Shown here: positions 1-9,314 of the stretch, one piece after another
Position numbering within the stretch: position 1 is the stretch's first letter
Layout of the letters: the number at the start of each line of letters is the position of its first letter
Assembly (NCBI GenBank): GCA_932182025.1
Contig: CAKNXK010000024.1
Span: 62,001 to 126,000, forward strand
DNA length: 64,000 nucleotides
From: an uncultured Candidatus Melainabacteria bacterium
GTDB lineage: Bacteria; Cyanobacteriota; Vampirovibrionia; Gastranaerophilales; Gastranaerophilaceae
Direction of reading: 5' to 3'
Notes under the pieces: generated by a model
Told to the model about the DNA's origin: nothing
Database searches by the model: none
The model's input: only the letters and a program-made list of their open reading frames with translations
Translations under genes and position numbers: made by a program

Positions 1-29
1 TCTCAGGAAAAATTCAAATAACAAGAAAT

Positions 30-881
30 ATGCTATCAACTAAAGCTCAAGCTTTTGCACCAACATTTAAAGGTAAAAAGAAAGAAGAAAATCCTGAAAC
101 AAAATTCTGGGTACTTGGAGCAGCAACACTTGCAGGAATTCTTGCACTCGGATATTTTTCTCTGCGTAACATAAGAAAAAGCGAAGAATTTATTAAAAAC
201 GGACTAAAAAATACCAAAACAGGTTTAGAAAATGTTATTAAAGAATTTAACGAAGGCAAAGGGATAAATAATATCCAAGGACACAACGGTGAAACCCTAA
301 GCGGGAAAGATGCGTACAAACACATAATCGAAAATATGCTTGAATCGATTTATGCAACACCTGCTGAAATAGAAGAATATGTAAACAAAATGAATTTGTC
401 AGATGCGGAAAAAGAAGAGTTTATTAAACATCTAAAATCCTCTATGAACCAAGCAACTGAAAAGGTTAACAGTGCAATCGGCGGCTCAGGCAGAAACAAG
501 ATCACCTATTTTTCCCACGTTAATGATTATCTATCATTCTTCTACGATTGGCTTATGAACCCTAAAAACCCGCAGTTTAAGAATTTGTTTTTCGGAATTT
601 CAGGTGTTTCGGCTCTTGCATACGGAGGAAAAACTTTAACCGAAGCAGTAAAAGAGGTTCAAGTAAAAAAATACAACGCAGAAACCGAACTCGATTTGCA
701 AAGACGTCTTGTCTCAACAGAGTTACGCAACTTTAAGGCTAAAAAAGAATCAGCAATTGAGCCTTTATGCGAAGAATTTTTTGCTCAAAAAGCAAGAGGT
801 AAATCGCAAGAAGAGCTTAAAATAATGGCTGATAATATTTTGTTCGAAATCAAAAATGGCCCGCCGTTTGTATACAGCTAA
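30..881 (+). CDS. Hypothetical membrane protein with N-terminal FKGK tail
   Basis: I do not recognise the family. The protein has 283 residues. A short polar start leads to F-K-G-K at residues 13-16, then a lysine/glutamate patch, then one clear membrane segment at about residues 26-45. A second hydrophobic stretch rich in glycine and serine lies near 190-206. The rest is charged and helical, with a long Lys/Glu-rich C-terminal part. The frame stays open to the window edge upstream, but the ATG at 30 gives the N-terminal tail seen in other proteins here, so I keep it. No good ribosome site is visible close to it. It ends 4 bp inside the convergent SDR gene. Confidence 0.6.
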   Translation: MLSTKAQAFAPTFKGKKKEENPETKFWVLGAATLAGILALGYFSLRNIRKSEEFIKNGLKNTKTGLENVIKEFNEGKGINNIQGHNGETLSGKDAYKHIIENMLESIYATPAEIEEYVNKMNLSDAEKEEFIKHLKSSMNQATEKVNSAIGGSGRNKITYFSHVNDYLSFFYDWLMNPKNPQFKNLFFGISGVSALAYGGKTLTEAVKEVQVKKYNAETELDLQRRLVSTELRNFKAKKESAIEPLCEEFFAQKARGKSQEELKIMADNILFEIKNGPPFVYS

Positions 882-1693
882 CCCATTCTTGCTTTAAGAC
901 CAAATTTAATAAGATTATTAACCAAGTTTTGCGGTAATTTCGCAACCAAGCTTGCACTAAACGCATCACGTCCAACGGTATAAGATAGTTTTGGATTTTT
1001 TGCTCTATCGGCTTTCAGAATCACATCCACTACCTCATTTACTCCAAGTCCTTTTTCCTCGTTTTTGCGAGCATTATTAATCACAAAATCCATTTCTTTT
1101 TCATACCCTGAGCAGTTATCAAGGTATTTGGAATTTTCTTGCACCGATTTACCCCACAAAGGAGTCGCAATCACCCCGGGTTTAACCGAAACGACCTTAA
1201 TATTGCGCTTATTTTCAACAAGAAGCGAGTTAAAAAACATATCCAAACACCTTTTTGAAGCACAATATGGAGAAATAAACGGAAACACTCCAAAGCTCGC
1301 CATTGAGCTTACATTAATAATCTTACCGTTTTCCAATATCTCAACCAGTCTCTGAGCCATTTCTAAATGACCAAAAACATTAACATCAAACTGTCTTCTA
1401 ATCTCATCAATAGAAATCTTTTCAACAGGTCCTGCAACTACACAGCCTGCAATATTAACCATTGTATCAATCTTACTACACTTTGATAAAATATATTCAG
1501 CAGCCCCTGCAACCGTTTCAGGTTTAGCATAATCCACATAGAAGGGGTAAATATTCGGGCTAATCTCAGCCAACTCTTTTCCCTTCTCCTCAGAGCGGTA
1601 GCCCGCAAAAATAACATTATCTTCTGCCAAATTCTCAACAAGTGCTTTACCAATTCCCGATGTTGCACCCGTAACCAAATAAGTTTTACTCAT
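878..1693 (-). CDS. Short-chain dehydrogenase/reductase (SDR)
   Basis: NAD(P)-dependent oxidoreductase of the classical SDR family, 271 residues. The Rossmann cofactor motif TGATSGIG is at residues 8-15, the NNAG-like motif reads NIAG at 80-83, and the catalytic Ser/Tyr/Lys are S130, Y143 and K147 with the usual 13-residue Ser-Tyr spacing. The substrate cannot be told from sequence. The start overlaps the end of the upstream 93-residue gene by 8 bp, so the two are probably translationally coupled and form the tail of the pilus/secretion operon, though the product need not act in secretion. Confidence 0.9.
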   Translation of the reverse strand: MSKTYLVTGATSGIGKALVENLAEDNVIFAGYRSEEKGKELAEISPNIYPFYVDYAKPETVAGAAEYILSKCSKIDTMVNIAGCVVAGPVEKISIDEIRRQFDVNVFGHLEMAQRLVEILENGKIINVSSMASFGVFPFISPYCASKRCLDMFFNSLLVENKRNIKVVSVKPGVIATPLWGKSVQENSKYLDNCSGYEKEMDFVINNARKNEEKGLGVNEVVDVILKADRAKNPKLSYTVGRDAFSASLVAKLPQNLVNNLIKFGLKARMG

Positions 1694-1967
1694 CGTACAA
1701 TGGTCTCATAATAAGAATAGACGAGATATTAACCTGCATAAATTCATGCTGTTCAACAGCTCTTCCGGGGTTAAGTTTATATTCCAATGTGCAATTCTTA
1801 ACTGCCAAAAAAGTTTTGCCTGTGTTAAGGATTTCAGTCAAAAGTCTTGTTTTCTTTCCAATCTTAGGCATAAAGACATAACCGCAGATAACATGCTCCG
1901 AGGTTTCTATATAAACCTTTTCGCGCCATGCTGATGTTGAAAGTTCTAATATTTCTTTGTTATCCAT
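1686..1967 (-). CDS. Small conserved-looking protein after PilC
   Basis: A 93-residue protein of unknown family, without a signal peptide or membrane segment. The pattern of alternating hydrophobic and polar residues suggests a small beta-rich domain. The start has a good ribosome site (AGAGG, six bases upstream). It lies 21 bp downstream of the PilC gene and overlaps the SDR start by 8 bp, so it is probably co-transcribed with the pilus genes. Its position suggests an accessory role in the pilus or secretion system, but the sequence does not show this. Confidence 0.65.
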   Translation of the reverse strand: MDNKEILELSTSAWREKVYIETSEHVICGYVFMPKIGKKTRLLTEILNTGKTFLAVKNCTLEYKLNPGRAVEQHEFMQVNISSILIMRPLYDE

Positions 1968-1988
1968 TATGCCTCTTCTTTCTTTTTA

Positions 1989-3188
1989 CTATGACATATA
2001 TGACTGGAACAATGGTAGGTATAAAGCAAGAGCCATACATAATACAATACCACCGATTACAATCAACATAATAGGTTCAATCATCTTGGTCATTGTGTCG
2101 ATAATACCATCCAAAGTCTTATCCAGGAAGTTTACACCTTTTTCAAGCATATCGCCCAAACGACCTGATTGTTCACCGGTTGCAATCATAAACAACAACA
2201 TCTTAGGAACAATTTTCGTTGCTTTAAGCGCCTGTGATACCTGCAAACCTTGTTGTACCTTTACAATAGCTGTACTCATTTTGTTCTTCAAAGTAGAGTT
2301 TGTTAAAGTAATAACCGCCAAGTGCAAGCAGTCAACAATCGGAATACCAGCATCATAAGATACACTTAATACTGACAAGAAGTTTGAAAAGTTTGAGTAT
2401 AAAAGCAAGTTATTAATCAAAGGCACTTTCAACAAAACTTTATCCAAAATTTTTCTTGCAGGCTCCCATTTTAAAGTAACCATAACAAAAGCAATATAAG
2501 CTGCTATAAATATAGGAATTGTATACCAGAATTCTTTTAAGAAATCACCTGCATTAATCATTGCAGCAGTAATCCAAGGCAATGCCTTATCCTGTTGTTC
2601 AAACATTTCCTTAAACGCCGGGAATACAAACAATAACATTACCAATACGATTAAAAACGCAAGGACAATAACGAACATCGGATACATCAAAGTACCAATA
2701 ACTTTAGCCTTAATATTAGCCTGTTTAGTAAGCAAGTCTTTAATACGACCGAGGGTTTTTTCCAATTCACCGGCTTCTTCCCCTGCTTTTACAAGACCAA
2801 TAAAGATATATCCGAATACTTGAGGGTATCTTGCCAATGTATCAGCGAAAGTAGAACCTGCCATAATTTGAGTTTTTAAAACTCTTGACATGTTCTGGAT
2901 TTTTTTCTTAGCCGCTTCCTGCTCCATAAACATCAAAGATTCAACAGCAGGAATACCTGATTGCAGCAATATCTGGAATGTTGAAATAAAATCAATTTTT
3001 TCAGATAAAGATAAAGCAGAAATTGCACCGCCTTTTTTAACCTTTGTATCTACATACTCGGTAATCTTTGTAGGTACAAGTCCCATTTTACGAACTACAT
3101 CGCGAGCATCCTTTAAGTTAGAAGCTGTTACCTGACCTTTTACAACTTCCTTCCCTTGTTTTAGTGCTACATAATCATATATTGGCAT
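1989..3188 (-). CDS. pilC: Type IV pilus / type II secretion inner-membrane platform protein
   Basis: PilC/GspF-family polytopic protein, 399 residues, the usual length. It forms the inner-membrane platform on which the assembly ATPase acts. Two related T2SSF domains are visible (about residues 65-190 and 270-390). Long hydrophobic segments lie near residues 165-193, 220-240 and 370-395. The N-terminal cytoplasmic part carries the G-x-V-x-A motif usual for the family. It follows the ATPase gene by 25 bp in the same operon. The type IV pilus and type II secretion versions cannot be separated by this gene alone. Confidence 0.92.
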   Translation of the reverse strand: MPIYDYVALKQGKEVVKGQVTASNLKDARDVVRKMGLVPTKITEYVDTKVKKGGAISALSLSEKIDFISTFQILLQSGIPAVESLMFMEQEAAKKKIQNMSRVLKTQIMAGSTFADTLARYPQVFGYIFIGLVKAGEEAGELEKTLGRIKDLLTKQANIKAKVIGTLMYPMFVIVLAFLIVLVMLLFVFPAFKEMFEQQDKALPWITAAMINAGDFLKEFWYTIPIFIAAYIAFVMVTLKWEPARKILDKVLLKVPLINNLLLYSNFSNFLSVLSVSYDAGIPIVDCLHLAVITLTNSTLKNKMSTAIVKVQQGLQVSQALKATKIVPKMLLFMIATGEQSGRLGDMLEKGVNFLDKTLDGIIDTMTKMIEPIMLIVIGGIVLCMALALYLPLFQSYMS

Positions 3189-3213
3189 CTAATTAAAACC
3201 TCTTCTTATTCCT

Positions 3214-5271
3214 CTATTCATTAGCGTAACCAAGTACCCTGACAAATTCATCAGATGTTGTATTTCCATCTAAAATGTGATTTAAACAGGAAACTTTTAA
3301 TGTAACCATACCTGCTGCTACAGCTGCTTCTTCAATCTCAATATCATGAGCACCCTGTGCAATAAGTTTTTTAATCTCTCTTGTTATAGGCATAACTTCA
3401 TATATACCGATACGACCTGTATAACCTAAGAAACCGCATTCTTTACAACCTTTATGTCTATAAAGTTTAGTTTTCATAAGCTTTTGTTGAACTTCAGGAT
3501 TGTTAGAAATATGTTTAGCTTCTTCCTCTGTTGGGAAATATGCCTCTTTACATTTGTCACATAGTTTTCTTACAAGTCTTTGTGCAATTACACCTGTTAA
3601 TGTTGAAGAAACAAGGTAATCTTTAGCACCCATTTCAATCAAACGTGTAACAGTTGCCGCTGCCGAGTTTGTGTGGACAGTACTTAACACAAGGTGACCG
3701 GTCAAGGCTGCTGAAATTGCAACCTCTAAGGTTTCAAAGTCACGGATTTCCCCGATAAGAATGATGTCAGGGTCTTGTCTTAATATCGCTCTCATACAAG
3801 AAGCAAACGTAATATCCGCCTTAGCATTAACCTGTGACTGGTTAATACCCTCCAACTTAATTTCTATCGGATCCTCAATTGTAGTAATATTAACGTCTTC
3901 TTTATTCAAAGCCTTAAGAATTGTATAAAGAGTTGTTGTTTTACCGGAACCTGTAGGACCTGATGTAAGAATAATACCATTTGGTGACTGAACCATATCA
4001 TGTATTTTCGACAAATCATGTTCAGATGCACCTTGAATAACCATCTTATCGCCGCCTGCTTTCAAACTCACAGCCGGAGCCAAAATACGGATTACAACCT
4101 TTTCTTTGCCGGAAACCGGCAAAGTATTAATACGGAAGTCATACATTCTGTCATTATATTTAATAGAGAATGTACCATCCTGAGGTCGTCTATGTTCAGC
4201 AATATTCATTCTTGCAAGTACCTTGAAACGGGTAATTACAGCCATTTCAATACTGCCGGGTATTTCAAGAACCTTTTTCAAAATACCGTCTGAACGAACC
4301 CTTACTACGTAATAACCAATTCTCGGCTCAATGTGAATATCTGATGCTTTTGAATCAATTGAATCCGTAATAATTTTATAAACAAACTTAGCAACATTAC
4401 CACTGGCATCTTGAAGCTCTTTTTCTACCTGAGTCCACAGGTTGTCCCCATCATTATACTGTGCGGTTTCTTCTTCAATACTTGCAATAATTCTTTCAGT
4501 TTCTTTAGCATGCTGTTCGCTCTTTTTCTGCTGAACGTAATCCTGCAAAAATCCTTCATAATCGCAATAAGGAATTGCATAAACATTCAAAGAACGACCG
4601 GTTGAAAGAGAAATTTCTCTAATCGTATATCTGTCATGAGGGTTAACCATTGCAACAGCAAGTTTGTTTTCCTCCAATGACATAATGACAACCTGCTTCT
4701 TATCCATAATATCATCAGGAAGCATTTTCAATATAGACTGATCAACTATAATATTCTCTTTTGAAACAACTTCACAACCATATTTTTTCTTTAGATAAGA
4801 AACAACTCTCTCATAAGACAAATATCCTTTTTTCATGAAAACTGAATCGAGTGGTAAATTCATCTCTTGAGATTCTTGCACACATTCATCTAATTGTTCT
4901 TGACTAACCCAGCCAATACCTACAAGCATGTCCTCTGCTGTTGGTTCATTCTTCTCTGGCTCTGATACTGAAGGAGCAGGAACTGAACGATTGCTTTCCA
5001 CTGTACCCACATCTGAAAGAATTGTGAACAACTCATCAAAATCTTTTGAATCAACAGGAATAAATTTAGGAGTTAATCCCTCAAATTTTTCCTTAATCAA
5101 AGCTTCAATTTTTGATTTATTAACAGCATTTCCTTTATTAAGAATTACCCAAAAGTCGCTTTGCCTTTTGTCAACTGGAATAAAACCTGATGATTTCATC
5201 AGGTTTAATTCGAAGTTTTTAGCATATTCTTTTTTTATACTGCTTTTTAGTTTATCCAGTTGATTTGACAT
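3214..5271 (-). CDS. pilB: Pilus/secretion assembly ATPase with MshEN-type N-terminus
   Basis: Hexameric secretion ATPase of the PilB/GspE family, 685 residues, which powers pilin or pseudopilin assembly. The Walker A motif GPTGSGKTTT lies near residue 437 and the Walker B-like motif is LIGEIRD. Two CxxC pairs near residues 560-595 form the zinc site typical of PilB/GspE. Residues about 110-250 look like an MshEN domain, a module known to bind cyclic-di-GMP in some relatives. About 100 further residues at the N-terminus are not recognised. The gene follows the secretin by 5 bp. Control by cyclic-di-GMP is an inference that fits the GGDEF and HD-GYP genes elsewhere in the window. Confidence 0.92.
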   Translation of the reverse strand: MSNQLDKLKSSIKKEYAKNFELNLMKSSGFIPVDKRQSDFWVILNKGNAVNKSKIEALIKEKFEGLTPKFIPVDSKDFDELFTILSDVGTVESNRSVPAPSVSEPEKNEPTAEDMLVGIGWVSQEQLDECVQESQEMNLPLDSVFMKKGYLSYERVVSYLKKKYGCEVVSKENIIVDQSILKMLPDDIMDKKQVVIMSLEENKLAVAMVNPHDRYTIREISLSTGRSLNVYAIPYCDYEGFLQDYVQQKKSEQHAKETERIIASIEEETAQYNDGDNLWTQVEKELQDASGNVAKFVYKIITDSIDSKASDIHIEPRIGYYVVRVRSDGILKKVLEIPGSIEMAVITRFKVLARMNIAEHRRPQDGTFSIKYNDRMYDFRINTLPVSGKEKVVIRILAPAVSLKAGGDKMVIQGASEHDLSKIHDMVQSPNGIILTSGPTGSGKTTTLYTILKALNKEDVNITTIEDPIEIKLEGINQSQVNAKADITFASCMRAILRQDPDIILIGEIRDFETLEVAISAALTGHLVLSTVHTNSAAATVTRLIEMGAKDYLVSSTLTGVIAQRLVRKLCDKCKEAYFPTEEEAKHISNNPEVQQKLMKTKLYRHKGCKECGFLGYTGRIGIYEVMPITREIKKLIAQGAHDIEIEEAAVAAGMVTLKVSCLNHILDGNTTSDEFVRVLGYANE

Positions 5272-5276
5272 AATGA

Positions 5277-7199
5277 CTATAAATTATTGTTTACTACGGT
5301 ACCATCGCCATCATTAATAATATGCGGAGTAATCATAATTACCAATTCAGATTTTTCCTTAGTAGTACTTGTTGATCTGAATGCCGCACCAATAATAGGC
5401 AGGTCACCTAATAGAGGTATTTTACCAACAGTTTTTTGTTCAGATTCTTGAAGCATACCGCCAAGTACAAGAGTTTCACCATCTTTAATTCTGATATTCT
5501 TCAAATCAAGGTTTCTTCTACTTAATAATGTAACCGCAGGAAGACCGTCTGAATCAAAGATTTGGCTTTGAATTGTTGAGTAATCAGGTACGATATTTAA
5601 AGTTACATAACCTTCAGGTGAAATAAACGGTGTTAGAGTAACCTTAATACCTAAGTCTTCTGAAATAGTATATTCTCTGTTAACAGCACCCGTTGTTGTA
5701 CCATAACCGGCAGATGTTGAACTCAAGAATTCAGTATCAACTTTTTCAATATAGTCTTGAGTCAAGTCGATAATAGATTCCTGACCATTTGTAATCATGA
5801 TTTTCGGATTAGCAAGAACTCTGCCCTTTCTGTTTTGGATAAGATAGCTCATCATCCATTGAACATAAGTTGTATTTGGTGCAAGTATCTTATATGGAGT
5901 TTCTATCCATTGAGGCGGCTTGTATTCCATATCAGAACCTTCACCTACCCATTGTCCCGGTATGAACTGATAATCTGTTGCCGGAATCCAGTTTCCACCA
6001 GGACCGCCCCATCTACCGCCATTGGTTGTTTCACCGTCAAAACTAAAGTTCCATGCTTTAGTTGATATCTGCCATTGGTTTTGGAAAGCTTTTGAACCTG
6101 ATTCTGTAAGTTCAACAATAGATAATTCCAAGAAAGCTTGAGGTTGTTTAATATCATGAGTTTTAATAAAGTTAGCAACCATATTTGCTTGAGCTTCTGA
6201 ACCACCCATCATAGTAATTGTACCTCTTTGAGGGAAGTAAGCAATTGATAAGTTTTGAACATTAAAAGGAGCTACAGAAGAAGTTGCATTTCCAGCTGAT
6301 ACTGAACAAGCCAAAATACCTTCGCCCAGTTTCATTTCTCCAGAACCGCCGCCTTCTCCACCGGCAGCTCCACCTTCATCACCTGCACTTGCAGCTGCAC
6401 CGGTCATAATACCAGCAGCTCCACCGGTTTCTGCATCATAATCATCTTCTTCTGAAGAAATTCCGCTTCCCGCTGTATCATCAGAACCGCCAATACCTCT
6501 TGATGGAAGAAGAACATTACAAATCATATTTGCCATTTCGGCAGGAGTTGTATGATTTACTGCAAAAGTTCTGCTTAAAGGTTCTTTATCAAATTGTTCA
6601 ATAACTTTTTGTACAATAGCAACATCACCAGGCATACCAAATACTATAAGTTCATTAGTAGCTGAGTTTACTGTTGCAGCATCAACACCGGAGAAACCGG
6701 CTCTTTTCATACCAAATACGTTCTTATTCAAGAATTCAGCAATCTTTCCTGCATTAACATAGTTAACAGGGAAAGTATACATCTCTTGTTTAGAGAATGT
6801 CGCATTATCAGGACTGTTCTTAGACATAACAATCATTGTATTGCCTTGTTGATAATAGCTTAAACCAGCGATTTGCAATACAAGAGAAAAAGCTTCATTG
6901 ATAGGTGTCTTAACCAAATCTAAAGTAACTTTTCCTGATACAGAATCATGGAATACAATATTCATACCTGCTTTATCAGCAAACATTCTTAAAACTTGTT
7001 TAACATCTGAATCACGCAAACTTAGCGTAATTTGATCGTTTTTATTAGTTAGACGAACATCTCCGGTCAAAAGCATTGAGCTTCTGTTTAAAGATGCGTC
7101 AGTAATATCAGCACAAGCGCTCAAAGTTGAAACAGAAGGAGCTGTAAATGCCAATAAAAGGGCAGCTGACAGAACTCTCTTTATATTACTGTAACTCAT
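5277..7199 (-). CDS. Secretin (GspD/PilQ family), possible lipoprotein
   Basis: Outer-membrane secretin, 640 residues. An N-terminal signal peptide ends in LSAC, a plausible lipobox, so the protein may be a lipoprotein. Next come an STN/N0-like domain (about 50-110), secretin N-domains (about 135-230), a Gly/Ala/Glu-rich linker at about 240-290, and the C-terminal secretin beta domain with VLGGMLQE and VGKIPLLGDLPIIG. The start overlaps the upstream PilP-like gene by 4 bp. Type IV pilus (PilQ) and type II secretion (GspD) versions both fit. The PilP-like partner and the PilB form favour a pilus or a pilus-like secretion machine. Confidence 0.9.
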   Translation of the reverse strand: MSYSNIKRVLSAALLLAFTAPSVSTLSACADITDASLNRSSMLLTGDVRLTNKNDQITLSLRDSDVKQVLRMFADKAGMNIVFHDSVSGKVTLDLVKTPINEAFSLVLQIAGLSYYQQGNTMIVMSKNSPDNATFSKQEMYTFPVNYVNAGKIAEFLNKNVFGMKRAGFSGVDAATVNSATNELIVFGMPGDVAIVQKVIEQFDKEPLSRTFAVNHTTPAEMANMICNVLLPSRGIGGSDDTAGSGISSEEDDYDAETGGAAGIMTGAAASAGDEGGAAGGEGGGSGEMKLGEGILACSVSAGNATSSVAPFNVQNLSIAYFPQRGTITMMGGSEAQANMVANFIKTHDIKQPQAFLELSIVELTESGSKAFQNQWQISTKAWNFSFDGETTNGGRWGGPGGNWIPATDYQFIPGQWVGEGSDMEYKPPQWIETPYKILAPNTTYVQWMMSYLIQNRKGRVLANPKIMITNGQESIIDLTQDYIEKVDTEFLSSTSAGYGTTTGAVNREYTISEDLGIKVTLTPFISPEGYVTLNIVPDYSTIQSQIFDSDGLPAVTLLSRRNLDLKNIRIKDGETLVLGGMLQESEQKTVGKIPLLGDLPIIGAAFRSTSTTKEKSELVIMITPHIINDGDGTVVNNNL

Positions 7200-7846
7200 T
7201 GTCTTTTTTCACCTCCGAATTTATTATTTAAGTTTGAAACATCATTATGATTCAAAGAGCCTTCTGTTAGAATCTCTCCGATACCAGCTTTGTAAACATT
7301 GGCACCTAACTTAACAGTTACTGAATCCTGCATAATGTTTACAACCTTATAATTGTTTACAACATCACCTTTTTTAACAAGGTAATCATTGCCTTCTATA
7401 TTTAAAATTGCAGATGGACTGAATTTGTCAAATAAAATACCTGAAACAACAGTATCCATAACTCTTGCTGCATCAGAACTTTCATCAACAACTTCCGGCG
7501 GTTCTACCAAGCTGAAATTAGGAACATCCAATGATGATGAGCCGCTAATATCACGATAAGGCAAAAAAGGATTTGCCTTTGTTGTTCCTTGTGGAATTGA
7601 TATAACGTCTTTCTTCCCTGTTGCAGCCATCGGTACTGCTGATAACTGTATCAAATTCGCTTCACTAACAGCAATATTTGAAAACTCTTTGTGCGCTGTT
7701 ACTGCAAATGCACCAAATGCTAACAGTAAAACACCGCCGCACACAAAAACCTTTTTATTAAATAAATGTTTTTCGACTACAGTTAATGCCATAGCATTCC
7801 TGTCAATTCTTTTCAATTTCTTCTTAATATAATTGCGCATTTTCAT
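7196..7846 (-). CDS. PilP/GspC-like inner-membrane partner of the secretin
   Basis: About 216 residues if the ATG at 7846 is used; a TTG at 7891 is the longer alternative and has no ribosome site. The protein has a short basic cytoplasmic head, one membrane segment, a flexible Ser/Pro-rich periplasmic linker, and a C-terminal beta domain with the G-I-L...A-I-L-x-I-x-G...Y-x-V-x-x-G-D pattern of PilP and GspC homology regions. That domain contacts the secretin in known systems. It is the first gene of the pilus operon and overlaps the secretin by 4 bp. No pilM, pilN or pilO is present next to it, which is unusual for a pilus operon. Confidence 0.7.
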   Translation of the reverse strand: MKMRNYIKKKLKRIDRNAMALTVVEKHLFNKKVFVCGGVLLLAFGAFAVTAHKEFSNIAVSEANLIQLSAVPMAATGKKDVISIPQGTTKANPFLPYRDISGSSSLDVPNFSLVEPPEVVDESSDAARVMDTVVSGILFDKFSPSAILNIEGNDYLVKKGDVVNNYKVVNIMQDSVTVKLGANVYKAGIGEILTEGSLNHNDVSNLNNKFGGEKRQ

Positions 7847-7992
7847 AATATCTTTTTCAGTTGTATCCTCTATCTTATTTAAACAATACAATACAGTTAG
7901 TAATATTGTAATCGTATGTTTAGCCTATTTGCTTCTCTTTTTCATCCAGATTTCAAACAAGCTTCCAAAGCACTATACAAAAACCTAATTTT

Positions 7993-8020
7993 ATCATACC
8001 ATATTTTCACAATATATCAA
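7993..8020 (-). promoter_or_regulatory. Promoter for the pilus/secretion operon
   Basis: On the minus strand TTGATA and TATGAT are separated by 16 bases, a good housekeeping promoter. Transcription would start near 7986, about 140 bases before the PilP-like ATG. Confidence 0.55.
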
Positions 8021-8060
8021 GTATTTTTATATACAAATTAAATAGATAATATAAGAGTAG

Positions 8061-8642
8061 TTATTCCTCTATATAAGGCACAAGCGCAGAAGCATTAAAA
8101 TCCAATGAACCAAAAATCATACGCATAAATGATTTGTTATAAGGAATTAATTTCGCAAAATCTATTTCATCCTCTCCAAAATCATCTTCCGTCTCTGTTA
8201 CTTCCAGCTCACCCTTAAAAAACTGTGACTGGTAAAAAGACACATATATCTTTTTGTCATCATCTTTTCTGGCAAATACCTTATAAAACCCTTTTTCCAG
8301 AACATTTTCACCCAATACCAAATTTACGGGAACATTAATCAAAACACCTTCATCAGCTTTATTTTTCAAATTAGGAATTTCATTTATCTCTTTTTCCGGA
8401 CTTAATTCCGTATGCAAGCTGCTGCCGCCGCCGCTTATTTTTTTAATCTTTTTCTTTTTCTGTTTTTCTTCTTTTTGTTTTTGGTTAGTCTGCAAGGCAT
8501 CCATAACCTCTTCAAACTCTTTATTGGTAATCGACTTCTGCCCGTCCCACATACGTTCAACACTGCCAAAATCATCCCAGCTGTCAGCTGATACAGGGAG
8601 CATTAATGCAAAAAATAAAAATATTAAAAAACTCTTTCTCAT
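8061..8642 (-). CDS. Secreted protein of unknown function
   Basis: A 193-residue protein with an N-terminal signal peptide of about 20 residues ending before A-D-S. A lysine-rich, probably disordered or coiled segment follows (about 55-75), then a C-terminal region with alternating beta-like stretches (about 100-190). I do not recognise the family. It stands between the pilus operon and gmhA, diverging from gmhA. No ribosome site is seen. Instead a TAAACT box lies exactly six bases before the ATG, which suggests a leaderless transcript. Confidence 0.6.
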   Translation of the reverse strand: MRKSFLIFLFFALMLPVSADSWDDFGSVERMWDGQKSITNKEFEEVMDALQTNQKQKEEKQKKKKIKKISGGGSSLHTELSPEKEINEIPNLKNKADEGVLINVPVNLVLGENVLEKGFYKVFARKDDDKKIYVSFYQSQFFKGELEVTETEDDFGEDEIDFAKLIPYNKSFMRMIFGSLDFNASALVPYIEE

Positions 8643-8648
8643 ATTAAT

Positions 8649-8654
8649 AGTTTA
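8649..8654 (-). promoter_or_regulatory. -10 box six bases before ATG (leaderless start)
   Basis: TAAACT on the minus strand followed by six bases and the ATG at 8642, with no ribosome site between. Confidence 0.4.
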
Positions 8655-8692
8655 ACTGTTATTACAATAAAGTAAAGCAGATATTTATATGG

Positions 8693-8698
8693 TATAAT
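8693..8698 (+). promoter_or_regulatory. -10 box upstream of gmhA (leaderless start)
   Basis: TATAAT, then seven bases, then the gmhA ATG at 8706. No ribosome site fits in the gap and no clear -35 is visible, so transcription probably begins at or next to the start codon. Confidence 0.5.
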
Positions 8699-8705
8699 AT
8701 TCGCA

Positions 8706-9281
8706 ATGAAGAATTTTATAAAAAATTATATTAACAAATCAAAAGAGACTAAAGAGCTTATTTTAAAAAACGATTCAATTATTTCTGCAATTGAAAAGAT
8801 GGCTTCAGAAATAATTGAAGCCTACAAAAATAACAAAAAGGTTTTAATTGCAGGAAACGGAGGCTCGGCAGGAGACGCTCAGCATCTTGCAGCAGAGCTT
8901 GTCTCAAAATTCCTCATGGAACGTCCCGCACTTAGTGCTATCGCACTTACAACAAATACTTCAATTTTAACATCTGTTGGTAACGACTACGACCACAAAC
9001 TCGTTTTTGCACGTCAAATCAGCGCACATGCAAACCCAGGGGATATATTTATCGCAATTTCAACCTCAGGAGAATCCAAAAATATCATAAAAGCTCTGGA
9101 AGAAGCAAAAAACCAAAAAATGATAACCATAGGTTTAACCGGAGAAAAACCTGCTGCAATGGATAAAATGTGTGATTACCTTATAAAAGTTCCTTCTGCA
9201 GAAACACCAATTATTCAAGAGGCTCATCTAATGATTGAACATCTTATCTGCGCAATCATTGAAGAACAAATGTATAACTAA
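8706..9281 (+). CDS. gmhA: Phosphoheptose isomerase (sedoheptulose 7-phosphate isomerase)
   Basis: SIS-domain isomerase of 191 residues, the usual GmhA length, converting sedoheptulose 7-phosphate to heptose 7-phosphate, the first step to ADP-heptose for lipopolysaccharide core. The motif GNGGSAGDAQHLAAE lies at about residues 51-65 and the sugar-phosphate motif STSGESKN near 119-126. No other heptose genes are nearby. DiaA, a related DnaA-binding protein, is a less likely alternative because the GmhA active-site pattern is well kept. The gene stands alone with its own promoter and terminator. Confidence 0.88.
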   Translation: MKNFIKNYINKSKETKELILKNDSIISAIEKMASEIIEAYKNNKKVLIAGNGGSAGDAQHLAAELVSKFLMERPALSAIALTTNTSILTSVGNDYDHKLVFARQISAHANPGDIFIAISTSGESKNIIKALEEAKNQKMITIGLTGEKPAAMDKMCDYLIKVPSAETPIIQEAHLMIEHLICAIIEEQMYN

Positions 9282-9310
9282 AAAGCCCCGCGCTCAGCGA
9301 GGCTTTTGTT
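9281..9310 (+). terminator. Terminator after gmhA
   Basis: An 11-base stem (9281-9291 with 9297-9307, one mismatch) flanked by an A run and ending in TTTT-G-TTT. It overlaps the gmhA stop codon and also separates gmhA from the convergent small genes. Confidence 0.75.
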
Positions 9311-9314
9311 TAAA

